From positions 148,096 to 212,095 of the forward strand of contig NZ_NINX01000036.1 in NCBI RefSeq assembly GCF_002188635.1: DNA of 64,000 nucleotides. The letters run 5' to 3'. How positions within the stretch are numbered: position 1 is the first letter of the stretch; each line of letters begins with the position of its first letter. The notes under the pieces were generated by a model. It was not told the DNA's origin. It saw only the letters and a list, made by a program, of their open reading frames with translations, and searched no databases. This DNA is from Pigmentiphaga sp. NML030171. GTDB taxonomy: Bacteria > Pseudomonadota > Gammaproteobacteria > Burkholderiales > Burkholderiaceae_B. The translations under genes were made by a program, and so were the position numbers. Below are positions 48,306-57,330 of this stretch, one piece after another.

Positions 48306-49497
48306 GGATCCATTCGTGGGACTGATCTATCTGCTTCTTTGCCTGGCGGCGGTTCCCGCCACCGTTTCCTGCCTCTACCTGGGCCTGATGACGCTGCTGT
48401 CGTGGCGGGCGCCCATACCGCAGCCGGCGTCGCGCTCGCTGCGTTTCGACATCCTGGTCCCCGCCCACAACGAGGCCGCCGTGATCGAGCGCACGGTCGC
48501 CAGCCTGCTGCAGATCGACTGGCCGGCCGACCGCATGCGCGTCGTCGTGATCGCCGACAACTGCTCCGACGATACCGCGCGGCTGGCCGCCGCCGCGGGC
48601 GCCACGGTGATCGAGCGCCGCGACGACACGCTGCGCGGCAAGGGCTATGCGCTGGCCCACGGCATCGCCCACAGCGCCGCCGGACAATGGGCGGATGCCA
48701 TCGCCGTGGTCGATGCCGATACCGTGGTCTCGCCCAACTTCCTGTCGGCCTTCGCCGCCCGCATCGAACGCGGGGCACAGGCCCTGCAGGCCAACTACGG
48801 CGTGCTGAATCCCGACGACTCCTGGCGCACGCGCATCATCACCATCGCCTACGGCGCCTTCCACGCGGTCCGCGGCCGCGCCCGAGAACGGCTGCGCGTC
48901 TCCTGCGGCCTGCGCGGCAACGGCATGGGCTTCACCCACGAACTGCTGCGCGACCATCCGTTCCGCTCGGTCTCGCTGACCGAGGACCTGGAACAGGGCA
49001 TCGTCCTGGGCCTGGAAGGTATCCGCGTCTGGTACGTGGACGAGGCCCACGCCGATGCCGAACTGGTGGCCACGGGATCGGCCTCCGTCTCGCAACGCCA
49101 GCGCTGGGAAGGCGGCCGCTTCGCGGTCATCCGGATCTATACCGGCAGGCTGCTGCGCGCCGGACTGACGCGGCCGGACCGCATCTGCCTGGACCTCGCG
49201 CTGGACCTGCTGACCCTGCCCATCGGCTACGTCGCGCTGGAAATCGGCGCCCTGCTCGCGCTCGCGCTGCTGGCCGCGCTGGTCACGCCGGCCGCCTGGG
49301 CCTGGGTGGGCTGGGCGATCCTGATGGGCATAATCCTGGGCGCGCACATCCTGCGCGGCTGGCAACTGGGACCGCTGGGCCCCCGGGCGCTGCTCGACCT
49401 GGCGCGGGCGCCTTTCTTCGTGTTGTGGAAACTCCATGCGCTGCTGCGCCGGCGTGGGGAACAGGGCTGGGTCAAGACCCGGCGCGACGGGCAATGA
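48298..49497 (+). CDS. Family 2 glycosyltransferase (membrane)
   Basis: A 399-residue GT2 protein with one N-terminal helix and two to three near the C-terminus. FDILVPAHNEAAVIERTVASLL, VIADNCSDDTA and AVVDADTVVSPNF are the GT-A signatures, SLTEDLEQG is the catalytic ED and QRQRWEGGR the QxxRW motif. It is like ExoU/WfgS-type processive or single-addition enzymes. Overlaps its neighbours by a few bases on both sides. Confidence 0.87.
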   Translation: MPEDPFVGLIYLLLCLAAVPATVSCLYLGLMTLLSWRAPIPQPASRSLRFDILVPAHNEAAVIERTVASLLQIDWPADRMRVVVIADNCSDDTARLAAAAGATVIERRDDTLRGKGYALAHGIAHSAAGQWADAIAVVDADTVVSPNFLSAFAARIERGAQALQANYGVLNPDDSWRTRIITIAYGAFHAVRGRARERLRVSCGLRGNGMGFTHELLRDHPFRSVSLTEDLEQGIVLGLEGIRVWYVDEAHADAELVATGSASVSQRQRWEGGRFAVIRIYTGRLLRAGLTRPDRICLDLALDLLTLPIGYVALEIGALLALALLAALVTPAAWAWVGWAILMGIILGAHILRGWQLGPLGPRALLDLARAPFFVLWKLHALLRRRGEQGWVKTRRDGQ

Positions 49498-50780
49498 CGG
49501 GCGCGCCGTTCTCATCCCGGCTGGTACGGCTGTTCGGCAGTTCGATCGTCGACCAGGCACTGCTGTCCGGCGCCAATTTCCTGGTCGGACTGATCCTGAT
49601 CCGCTACGCCAGCGAAACCCAATACGGATACTACGTGCTGGCCTTCAACGGCATGATGCTGGCCACCACGCTGCAAGGCACGTTCATCTCGACGCCACTG
49701 GTGATACGCCTGCCCGGCCTGGACGCCGATGCGCGCCGGTCATGGATAGGCGGCCTGTGGCGGGACCAGCGGCGCTGGACCGCGGCCGGCAGCGCCGTGG
49801 CGCTGGCCGCCATCGCACTGGCGTGGGCGACGGGCGCGCTGCAGCCCGACGCCCTGCCCGTCTGCATCGCGGCGGTCGCCCTGCTGGCCGCCGCGACCTA
49901 CCGGGAATATTTCCGCGGCATCCTGCTCGTCTACCAGCGGCCGCACGCGGTCCTGGCCGCCGATACGGTCTATGTGGTAGGCCTGATCGCGGCAGGACTG
50001 CTGGCCATGCACCAGCCCATCGCCGCGACGATCGCGCTGGGCGGCGCCGCGCTGTCCGCGCTGGCGTGCGGCCGGTTGCTGCGCCGCGCGCTGCGCCAGG
50101 ACATGGATGCCGACGCCCCCCCGGGCCGCATGCGCGAGATCGCCCGCGTCGGATTCTGGGCGGCCTCGGGCGGCGTCATCTATTGGCTGTTCAACCAGGG
50201 CTACAGCTTCCTGGCCGCGGCCACGCTGGACCTGGCGGCCGTGGCCGCGCTGGCCGCGTCCCGGCTCGTCATGATGCCGGTGAACCTGGTTACGGCCGGC
50301 GTGCAGAAGCAATTGACGCCCGTCGCCTCGGGCTGGCTGCACCAGCTCGGGCCACGCGCGACCTTCCGCCGCCTCGCGCTGTTCTCCGCCATCCTGGGGG
50401 CGATGACGCTGGTCTACCTGGGCACCGCCTGGCTGCTGCGCGACTGGATCTTCATCGATCTGATGCGCAAGGATTTCGCGCAGCGCGACGTGCTGTTCCA
50501 GCTCTGGGCCGCCGTGTTCCTGGTCATGTCGCTGCGGGACCCGCTGATGCTCCTGTTGCTGCTGCGGCAGCGGCTGCGCACGCTGACCGCCATCACGCTG
50601 GGATCGGCACTGCTGTCGCTGGCGATCTGCCATGCGGCGATGCTGCGCTGGGGCGCCACCGGCGCCCCCTTCGGCGTGCTGTGCGGCGAGCTGTTCTATA
50701 TCGCCGCCGTCCTGGCCTGCACGCGCGCCGAGATGCGCCGCGCCGAACCCGTGGCCGGCACGAAGGAGGTCCTGCCGTGA
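49494..50780 (+). CDS. Wzx-like repeat-unit flippase
   Basis: A 428-residue protein with about twelve predicted helices, typical of polysaccharide transporters of the MOP superfamily. FGSSIVDQALLSGANFLVGLILIRYASETQYGYYVLA is the usual N-terminal segment. It should flip the undecaprenyl-linked repeat to the periplasm for the Wzy-type polymerase. ATGA overlap with the upstream transferase. Confidence 0.82.
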   Translation: MTGAPFSSRLVRLFGSSIVDQALLSGANFLVGLILIRYASETQYGYYVLAFNGMMLATTLQGTFISTPLVIRLPGLDADARRSWIGGLWRDQRRWTAAGSAVALAAIALAWATGALQPDALPVCIAAVALLAAATYREYFRGILLVYQRPHAVLAADTVYVVGLIAAGLLAMHQPIAATIALGGAALSALACGRLLRRALRQDMDADAPPGRMREIARVGFWAASGGVIYWLFNQGYSFLAAATLDLAAVAALAASRLVMMPVNLVTAGVQKQLTPVASGWLHQLGPRATFRRLALFSAILGAMTLVYLGTAWLLRDWIFIDLMRKDFAQRDVLFQLWAAVFLVMSLRDPLMLLLLLRQRLRTLTAITLGSALLSLAICHAAMLRWGATGAPFGVLCGELFYIAAVLACTRAEMRRAEPVAGTKEVLP

Positions 50781-51544
50781 ACCGGGCCATCCCCATCCTG
50801 ATGTACCACCAGATCGACGCGATGCCGCCGGCGGGCACGCCCTTCCGGCATCTTACGGTCACGCCCGGCGCCTTCGCCGCGCAGATGCGCTGGATGCGGC
50901 GCCTGGGCTATCGCGGCCTGTCGATGCGGGACTTGCAGCCCTACCTGTCGGGCGAACGACTGGGCCGGGTGTTCGGGATCACCTTCGACGACGGCTATCT
51001 GAACGTGCTGCGCCACGCGCTGCCCGTGCTGCGCGAAGCCGGGTTCACCGCGACCAACTACGTGGTGGCCAGCCGCGTGGGCGGGACCAACGACTGGGAT
51101 GCCGCGCACGGCATCCGGCAGGTCCCGCTGATGTCGGCCGACGAGCTGCGGCAATGGATCGAGGCGGGCCAGGAGATCGGCTCGCATACGACCGACCACG
51201 TGGACCTGACCCGGCAGGAGCCGGAGCAGGCGCGCGCGCAGATCGCCGGATCCCGCCAGCGGCTGCAGGCCCTGACGGGTCAGGCCGTCGATGCCTTCTG
51301 CTTCCCCTATGGGCGCTACGACGAGCGCCACGTCGACCTGGCGCGCGAGGCCGGCTATCGCAATGCGACCACCATCCGGCGCGGGCGCGCGCGGCCGGGA
51401 GGCGACGCCTGGCAACTGCCCCGGATCACGGTGGACGGCACGGCCGGCGTAGCGGCCTTCCTGGCGCAGATGCTGACGCCCTACGAAGACTGGCGGGCGG
51501 GCTGGCAACGGTTCAAGCAGGCAAGGACACGTGCGCATGGCTGA
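50777..51544 (+). CDS. Polysaccharide deacetylase (CE4 family)
   Basis: A 255-residue NodB-type deacetylase. GITFDDGYLN gives the catalytic Asp and metal Asp, GSHTTDHVDL the two metal His, and FCFPYGRYD the RxxFRxPY-like element. No signal peptide is evident, so it could act on lipid-linked intermediates in the cytosol, or be exported another way. GTG start with AAGGAGG before it, overlapping the flippase stop. Confidence 0.88.
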   Translation: MNRAIPILMYHQIDAMPPAGTPFRHLTVTPGAFAAQMRWMRRLGYRGLSMRDLQPYLSGERLGRVFGITFDDGYLNVLRHALPVLREAGFTATNYVVASRVGGTNDWDAAHGIRQVPLMSADELRQWIEAGQEIGSHTTDHVDLTRQEPEQARAQIAGSRQRLQALTGQAVDAFCFPYGRYDERHVDLAREAGYRNATTIRRGRARPGGDAWQLPRITVDGTAGVAAFLAQMLTPYEDWRAGWQRFKQARTRAHG

Positions 51545-52610
51545 CCCGACCGTGCTTCCGGCACCGCGCCACGCGCACATCGACGTCGCCAAGGGGATAG
51601 GCATCGCGCTGGTGGTCCTGGGCCACGGCTGGTGGCTGTTCGACTCGCGCCCCCGGTTGCTCGATGTCATCACCTCGTTCCACCTGCCCATCTTCCTGTT
51701 CCTGTCGGGTGTCCTGCTGCGCCCGGGGCGCTCGTGGGCGACGTTCGCGGCGGGCCGGGCCCAGGCCCTGCTCAAGCCGTATTTCACGGTGCTGCTGGCG
51801 CTGGCCGTGGCGGCGGTGGCGCTGCGCGGCCAGCGCTTCGCCGACCGCGCCGCCGCCATGCTCTACGGCAACGGCGAGACGCTGACCTGGATCCCGATGT
51901 GGTTCCTGCCGTACACGTGGCTGGTCATGCTGGCGACCTACTGGCTGATCCAGCGGCGTGCGGTGACCGGGCACGCGGCGGTGCGCACGGCGCTGCTGCT
52001 GGCGCTGGCCTGGGGCGGCGCGCTGGCCGTCCCCCTGGCCTGGGACCTGCCGGTATCGCTGTTCGGCCAGGAGATCGTCGTGCGCGGCCTGCCCTTCAGC
52101 GTCGACCTGGTGCCCATAGGCTGCTTCTTCATGCTGCTGGGCTACGCCTTGCGCGTCTACGTGCTGGCCGACACCGGCCGGTGGGTGCGCATCGCGTGCT
52201 GGGCAGCCCCCGCCATGTTCCTGGCCTGGCATGCCCTGGTGCCCGCCTCGCTCGACCTGAACCTGCGGCGCTACGACGATCCGCTGCTGTCCACGGTGGC
52301 GGCCCTGGTCGGCATCGCCGGCACGCTGGCCGCGGCTCGCGCCCTGGCCCGGGCGCCCGGGCTGGGTCCGATGCTCGGCTACCTGGGCAAGGCTTCGCTG
52401 TTTATCCTGATCTTCCATCAGCCCGTGCAGGCCGCCGCCTGGCAAGCGCTTCATCCATCGCTGGGCACCCCGGGCGCGGCCCTGCTGGCCTGGCTGGCCG
52501 GCCTGGCGGTCCCGACCCTGTTTTTCGCCGCGGCGGGCCGCATCGCCCCGCTGCGCGCCCTGCTGCTGCCCGCCCCGCGCACCGCCGGGCCGGACGCGCA
52601 AAGGAACTGA
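51537..52610 (+). CDS. Acyltransferase family membrane protein (second)
   Basis: A 357-residue multi-helix protein. HIDVAKGIGIALVVLGHGWW and FHLPIFLFLSGVLLRPG are the acyltransferase-3/YcfT motifs. It differs from the other two acyltransferases in sequence, so it may modify a different position. The ATG at 51537 has AAGGA at suitable distance and overlaps the deacetylase end. Confidence 0.86.
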   Translation: MADPTVLPAPRHAHIDVAKGIGIALVVLGHGWWLFDSRPRLLDVITSFHLPIFLFLSGVLLRPGRSWATFAAGRAQALLKPYFTVLLALAVAAVALRGQRFADRAAAMLYGNGETLTWIPMWFLPYTWLVMLATYWLIQRRAVTGHAAVRTALLLALAWGGALAVPLAWDLPVSLFGQEIVVRGLPFSVDLVPIGCFFMLLGYALRVYVLADTGRWVRIACWAAPAMFLAWHALVPASLDLNLRRYDDPLLSTVAALVGIAGTLAAARALARAPGLGPMLGYLGKASLFILIFHQPVQAAAWQALHPSLGTPGAALLAWLAGLAVPTLFFAAAGRIAPLRALLLPAPRTAGPDAQRN

Positions 52611-52612
52611 AC

Positions 52613-53653
52613 ATGGAAATCCGCTCCATCCAGCACTTGCGGGCGATCGCGGCGCTGATGGTCGTCGTCTTCCACCTGCATCCGCAACTGGCCCGCATGG
52701 GCTACGAGGGCGCCTGGCCCGACTGGCTGTCCAACGGCGTGGACATCTTCTTCGTGATCAGCGGCTTCATCATGTGGACCACGACGGCCGGCCGCGCGGT
52801 CACGCCCATGGACTTCTACCGCCGGCGCATCGTCCGCATCGTGCCGCTGTACTGGCTGATCACCTCCTTCGTCGTGGCGATCATGCTGGCGGCGCCCCAC
52901 CTGCTGCAGACCGCGCGCTTCGACCTGCCCCACGTGCTGGCCTCGTATGCCTTCATCGCCTGGCCATCCCCGGCGGGCCATGTGGAACCCGTGCTGGTCC
53001 CGGGGTGGACGCTGAACTACGAGATGTTCTTCTATCTCCTGTTCGGACTCGCCCTGCTGCTGCCCGAACGGCGCCGGCTGGCCGCCACGGGCCTCGTGCT
53101 GGCGGCGCTCGCGGCGGTGGGCTGGTGGCTGCGGCCGTCCTCGCCCGCGGCGGGCTTCTATACGTCGGACATCATGCTGGAGTTCCTGGCCGGCATGGTG
53201 CTGGGCCAGGCCTATGCCGGCGGCCGATGGCCGGCGCGCAGCGCGGCGGGGTGGCTGCTGATGCTGGCCGGCCTCGCGCTCCTGGCCGGATCGGGTGCCT
53301 GGCCCGCCGGTACGTCGCGCCTGCTGCAGGCGGGGCTGCCCTCGATCCTGATCGTGGCCGGCGCCCTGGCGATCGAGCGCGCGGGCGCCACCCCGGGGTG
53401 GCCGCTCCTGCATCGCGTGGGCGATGCCTCGTATTCTCTGTACCTGATCCATCCGCTGGTGCTGTCCGCGCTGTCGCAAGCCTGGCGCAAGGCAGGCCTG
53501 GGCGGCACGACGGCGGGCATGGCGGCTTTCTGCCTGGTCGCGGTCGCCGTCTCCACCCTGGCCGGACTCGCCTGCCACCGGCTGGTCGAACGGCCGCTGG
53601 GACAGCGGCTCACGCGCCGGCGACTACCGGCAGTCCGCGCTACGACAGGTTGA
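52613..53653 (+). CDS. Acyltransferase 3 family membrane protein (third)
   Basis: A 346-residue protein with the ExoZ-like start IRSIQHLRAIAALMVVVFHLH and the following FFVISGFIMW and DFYRRRIVRIVPLYWL motifs, which are the best match in the locus to acyltransferase-3. ExoZ acetylates succinoglycan. RBS AAAGGAA. Last of the forward block; its 3' end overlaps the convergent glycosyltransferase by 14 bases. Confidence 0.9.
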   Translation: MEIRSIQHLRAIAALMVVVFHLHPQLARMGYEGAWPDWLSNGVDIFFVISGFIMWTTTAGRAVTPMDFYRRRIVRIVPLYWLITSFVVAIMLAAPHLLQTARFDLPHVLASYAFIAWPSPAGHVEPVLVPGWTLNYEMFFYLLFGLALLLPERRRLAATGLVLAALAAVGWWLRPSSPAAGFYTSDIMLEFLAGMVLGQAYAGGRWPARSAAGWLLMLAGLALLAGSGAWPAGTSRLLQAGLPSILIVAGALAIERAGATPGWPLLHRVGDASYSLYLIHPLVLSALSQAWRKAGLGGTTAGMAAFCLVAVAVSTLAGLACHRLVERPLGQRLTRRRLPAVRATTG

Positions 53654-54653
53654 GGCGGTCTTTCAGCAGCCGCCACAGGCGGCGCGAACGACGGTTGGCC
53701 TGGCGCTGCGCGCTCCAGTCGATCATGCTGTCATTCATGTCGTAGTCGCCGCGCTGCGCCTCGGGCACGTCGCCCGATTCCACCGCCGCGATCAGCTCCG
53801 GCAGCCGGCGATAGAACTCGTCGCTGCGATACGGAGGGTGCAGCGACCACATGCCCGGCGCCGTCCCCAGGAAGTCCACCCGGTACAGGCCGTGTTCGCG
53901 CAGCACTTCGCCCAGGATGACCTCGGCCTCGCGCGCGATGGGCGGGTTGCCCAGCAGATGCGATTTGATCCGGTTCGCCAGTACCGGCGGCGTCAACGGC
54001 AGGACGCCCACCTTGTCGCGCAGCTTCTGCTGGTCCATCACGAACACTCGGGTACTGGCATGCTGGAACCGGTAGGCCAGGCCCAGCTCGGGCCGGTCCA
54101 GGCGTTCTGCGCCTTCCCCATGGCCGAAGATCCGCCCATCCTCCCGGGGCGGCCCCGGCAGCGGACCCGCGAGCAGCACGTCGGCATCCCCGTCGAGCAG
54201 GCGCACCGCTTCCTCGACCCACTGCCGGCTGGCCCCGCCGAACAGCATGTCGCCGTCGAAATGGACCACGTACCGCGCCCGCGCCTCCAGCAGGCCATGG
54301 AAATAGGCATAGAACGGTCCGCCGTCCCAGGCCTTGACCGGAATGTCGTCCCGACCGAAGTAGGTGTGGGCCACTTCCCGGCGGGTTGCGGGGCGATAGT
54401 CGACCTCGTGCCAGGATACGCGCGGATCCCGGGCCCGCAGTTCGTCGACGATGGCACGCAGGGCCGCCAGGTTCTCATCGAAGCCGGCGCCGCGATATCG
54501 TCCCGCGCGGCTGCGGTGGACGTCGATGCTGACGACGAAGCGGTCGACCATCGGCCCCCACACCCGCAGTTGGTGGGCCAGCAGGTGCCGGGCATGGCGC
54601 ACGTCCATCGGGTACATGCTGATCTGGACCGCCACGCGGTAGGGATAGGCCAC
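53640..54653 (-). CDS. Unclassified glycosyltransferase-like protein
   Basis: A 337-residue protein with ARYVVHFDGDMLFGGASRQW, a DGD motif typical of GT-A metal sites, after an N-terminal beta/alpha region (VDRFVVSIDVHRSRAGRY). It has no signal or helices. It likely acts with the reverse-block genes. GTG start preceded by AGGA, one base after the SDR stop. The family is not obvious by eye; an alternative is a sugar-binding or nucleotidyl-type domain. Confidence 0.62.
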   Translation of the reverse strand: MAYPYRVAVQISMYPMDVRHARHLLAHQLRVWGPMVDRFVVSIDVHRSRAGRYRGAGFDENLAALRAIVDELRARDPRVSWHEVDYRPATRREVAHTYFGRDDIPVKAWDGGPFYAYFHGLLEARARYVVHFDGDMLFGGASRQWVEEAVRLLDGDADVLLAGPLPGPPREDGRIFGHGEGAERLDRPELGLAYRFQHASTRVFVMDQQKLRDKVGVLPLTPPVLANRIKSHLLGNPPIAREAEVILGEVLREHGLYRVDFLGTAPGMWSLHPPYRSDEFYRRLPELIAAVESGDVPEAQRGDYDMNDSMIDWSAQRQANRRSRRLWRLLKDRLNLS

Positions 54654-54654
54654 G

Positions 54655-55623
54655 TCAGTTCCTCGCTTCTTCCGTTTGCCCGGGCCGGCTCGCCAGGGAT
54701 TCCGCCACGCCGGCCTCGAGGGTAGTCCATTGCATGCCGAGCACCTGTTCCGCGCGCCGCGCGTCCAGGCGGATGTCCTGCTGCCACAACCGCAGCAGCG
54801 CGGGCGAGATCACGGGCGGCAGCCCGCGCAGGCCGGCCTTGCCGCCGGCGATCTCCAGTATCTTCAAGGGCGGCGCCAGCAGCTTGCCCTCCAGCTTGAG
54901 CCGCCGCGCGGGAATGCGCCGCACGGGCACGGCGCCCATGGCACGCGCCAGGCGCATGAAATAGACGTTCCAGCTGGGGGCTTGCGCCATCGCGAGGTTG
55001 AACGGCCCCTCCGCGCCCCGCCGCAGCATCGAGGCGGTCGCGGCCACGACGTCGTCGACGTGGACGAGGTTGCTGCATCCGTCGCCGGCCGGCCCGAGAT
55101 CGCCCAGGCGGCGGGCACGCAACAGGCGCACGATGCGCTCGGTCCATTGCGGACTACCCGCGCCGTAGATGCAGCCGGGCCGCAGGATGCCGACCTGGGG
55201 CACGCCGGCCAGCAGCGCCTCCGCCCGGATCTTGGCGCCGCCATAGGACTGGTCCGGCAGGCTGGCGAACGGATGATCCTCGTCCACCCTGCCGACGGCG
55301 TCGCCATAGACCGCCATCGAACTGAAATGCACGATGCGCAGCGGCCGCGAGCGCGACGCCTGTACCTCGGCCAGCGCGCGGGCCGTGGCCACCATGGCGT
55401 CGGCGCTGCCTGCCACGCAGTTGACCACGGCATCCACGCCGGCCGCCGCCTGGGTCAGCGACCCGGTGTCCGTGGCTTCGCAGAAAACCGTCTCGATGTC
55501 GCCCGAGGCCGGCTTGCGGCGCGTCGCGGCCACCGGCTCGGCCCAATCGGAGGCATGCAGCGCGGCGGCAAGCCGGCGGCCGACGTAGCCGGTGGCGCCC
55601 AGGATCAGGACACGGGTCTTCAT
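54655..55623 (-). CDS. NAD-dependent epimerase/dehydratase (SDR)
   Basis: A 322-residue extended SDR. VLILGATGYVGRRLA is the dinucleotide fold, and VHFSSMAVYG with QSYGGAKIRAE gives Ser and the YxxxK catalytic pair. It may form or alter a nucleotide sugar. Its ATG overlaps the GMC oxidoreductase stop by 4 bases, so the two are probably one functional unit. Confidence 0.85.
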   Translation of the reverse strand: MKTRVLILGATGYVGRRLAAALHASDWAEPVAATRRKPASGDIETVFCEATDTGSLTQAAAGVDAVVNCVAGSADAMVATARALAEVQASRSRPLRIVHFSSMAVYGDAVGRVDEDHPFASLPDQSYGGAKIRAEALLAGVPQVGILRPGCIYGAGSPQWTERIVRLLRARRLGDLGPAGDGCSNLVHVDDVVAATASMLRRGAEGPFNLAMAQAPSWNVYFMRLARAMGAVPVRRIPARRLKLEGKLLAPPLKILEIAGGKAGLRGLPPVISPALLRLWQQDIRLDARRAEQVLGMQWTTLEAGVAESLASRPGQTEEARN

Positions 55624-57305
55624 GCGGGACTCCCAGGGTCGGCCGGCTCGCCGCCGGCATGCCTTGCCTGCAGGTGCCGCGCCAGGCGCAGCGCCAGCGC
55701 GACGAGGGTCAGGGTGGGGTTGGCCTGGCTGGACGTCGGGAATACCGCCGCTCCGGCCACGTACAGGTTCCGTACTTCGTGGACGCGGCAGTTCCTGTCG
55801 ACCACGCTGGTGCGAGGATCGTCGCCCATGCGCGCCGTGCCGATGTGGTGGCCGCCATAGGCGCCGTAGCGCGTCATCTCCCGCTCGACCTCGCCGGGAT
55901 CGTAATCGAATTCACCTATGCCCGAGTCGCGGATGTCGGCCGCCAGCAAGGCCAGGGACTTCTGCACCGTCGCCACGTCCTGGCGCGTGTAGCGCCAGTC
56001 GACGTGCAGCCGCCGCATGCCGAGTTCGTCGACGGACGTGCCCAGCGTCACCCTGCTTTCCGGATTGGGCTCCTGCTCGGCGTGGAAATCCAGGCTGTAG
56101 CGCTGGGACCGGGGATAGACGATGATGGACGGGAACTTGCGGGCGGCCAGGGTCCTCTCGCGCAGCCAATGCCACAGGAACCCCGCCACCGACGGCACGC
56201 CCCGCAGCACGTTCAGGCCATGCCGCAGCCAGGCGCCCACGGTGACCCGCTCGTCGCCATGCAGGCGCCTGGCGTACTCGTAGGGCACGAAAGCCCGGGC
56301 CAGGAACAGCAGCGACAGGATGGCGGTCCCGTGCGCGGGATCGGTGATCCTGGGGTGATGCAGGCGGGCGACGAAATTGCCGATGCCCTGCTCGCGCTGG
56401 ACCTCGGCCCGCAGGGCCAGCCGCCGCCGGCAATACGTGCCGTCGTCGGCGACGTCGTAGCCGTGCCACGCCCGACGGGGCGGCGCCAGCACGATGTTCC
56501 CTATGGTGCCGGCCAGGTGGCACATATAGTAGCGGCCCACGACGTCGTGCGCGTTGCCCACGCCGCGCCCCGTGCGGCCGGGACTGTTCAGCAGCAGCCG
56601 GACCACTTCCAGCCCCCCGGCCGCCAGCACCACGCTGCCCGCCGCCACGGTGAATGCCTTGCCGTCCAGCGCCCTGGCCTCCACGTGCCGGATCGCCTCG
56701 CCGGACTCGTCCATCTCCAGCCGGGTCACGTTCGCGTGCAGGATGACGCGCAGGTCCGTCGCCGTTCGCAAACGCTGCAGGTAGCGCCCGCCGAAATCCG
56801 TGGGACAGCTGAACCGCTCCAGGGTGTGAGTGGAAAAATGCGTTTCGACGAAGCCCTCCAGCATGGGCTTGCGCGGTCCCGCGAAGGCTTCGTCGATCGT
56901 ATAGGCATAGTCGCCGGCCTCGCACCAGGCGTTGGCCGCGGGATAGTAGGGAGCCAGGTCCTCGGGGCCAATGGGCCAGCCGCTGCCGACGATGTACGGC
57001 CGGGCCTCGAAGTCGATGGGATCCAGGGGCATGCATCGCCCGCCCCAGATCGTGGTCGAGCCGCCCAGTTGCCGCTGGCGATAGCGATCGAGCGGGCTGT
57101 GCAGCGCGGCGTCTTCGACCGTGCCCTCGTACAGGGCCTGCGTACGCGGTTCGGGCTCCTGCCCCCCCGCCTCCAGCACGATCACGTCCAGGCCGGATCC
57201 GGCCAGCGTCAGGGCCATGGCGATGCCGGCCGCGCCGGCCCCCACGATACAGATGTCCGCGTGCAGCCGGGCGTCCTGCGGCAGCGCGTTGGCGTCGAGC
57301 AACAT
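55620..57305 (-). CDS. GMC-family FAD oxidoreductase in EPS locus
   Basis: A 561-residue flavoprotein. ADICIVGAGAAGIAMALTL binds FAD, GGSTTIWGGRCMP is a GMC-like loop, and the C-terminus has GGHHIGTARMG with the catalytic His and FPTSSQANPTLT. The start at 57305 follows a GAGG ribosome site; upstream in-frame sequence has no good start. It probably oxidises a sugar alcohol or a lipid-linked sugar carbon. It overlaps the SDR gene downstream. Confidence 0.85.
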   Translation of the reverse strand: MLLDANALPQDARLHADICIVGAGAAGIAMALTLAGSGLDVIVLEAGGQEPEPRTQALYEGTVEDAALHSPLDRYRQRQLGGSTTIWGGRCMPLDPIDFEARPYIVGSGWPIGPEDLAPYYPAANAWCEAGDYAYTIDEAFAGPRKPMLEGFVETHFSTHTLERFSCPTDFGGRYLQRLRTATDLRVILHANVTRLEMDESGEAIRHVEARALDGKAFTVAAGSVVLAAGGLEVVRLLLNSPGRTGRGVGNAHDVVGRYYMCHLAGTIGNIVLAPPRRAWHGYDVADDGTYCRRRLALRAEVQREQGIGNFVARLHHPRITDPAHGTAILSLLFLARAFVPYEYARRLHGDERVTVGAWLRHGLNVLRGVPSVAGFLWHWLRERTLAARKFPSIIVYPRSQRYSLDFHAEQEPNPESRVTLGTSVDELGMRRLHVDWRYTRQDVATVQKSLALLAADIRDSGIGEFDYDPGEVEREMTRYGAYGGHHIGTARMGDDPRTSVVDRNCRVHEVRNLYVAGAAVFPTSSQANPTLTLVALALRLARHLQARHAGGEPADPGSPA

Positions 57306-57330
57306 GGAGGGCCTCAGGGAAAGGAAATCG

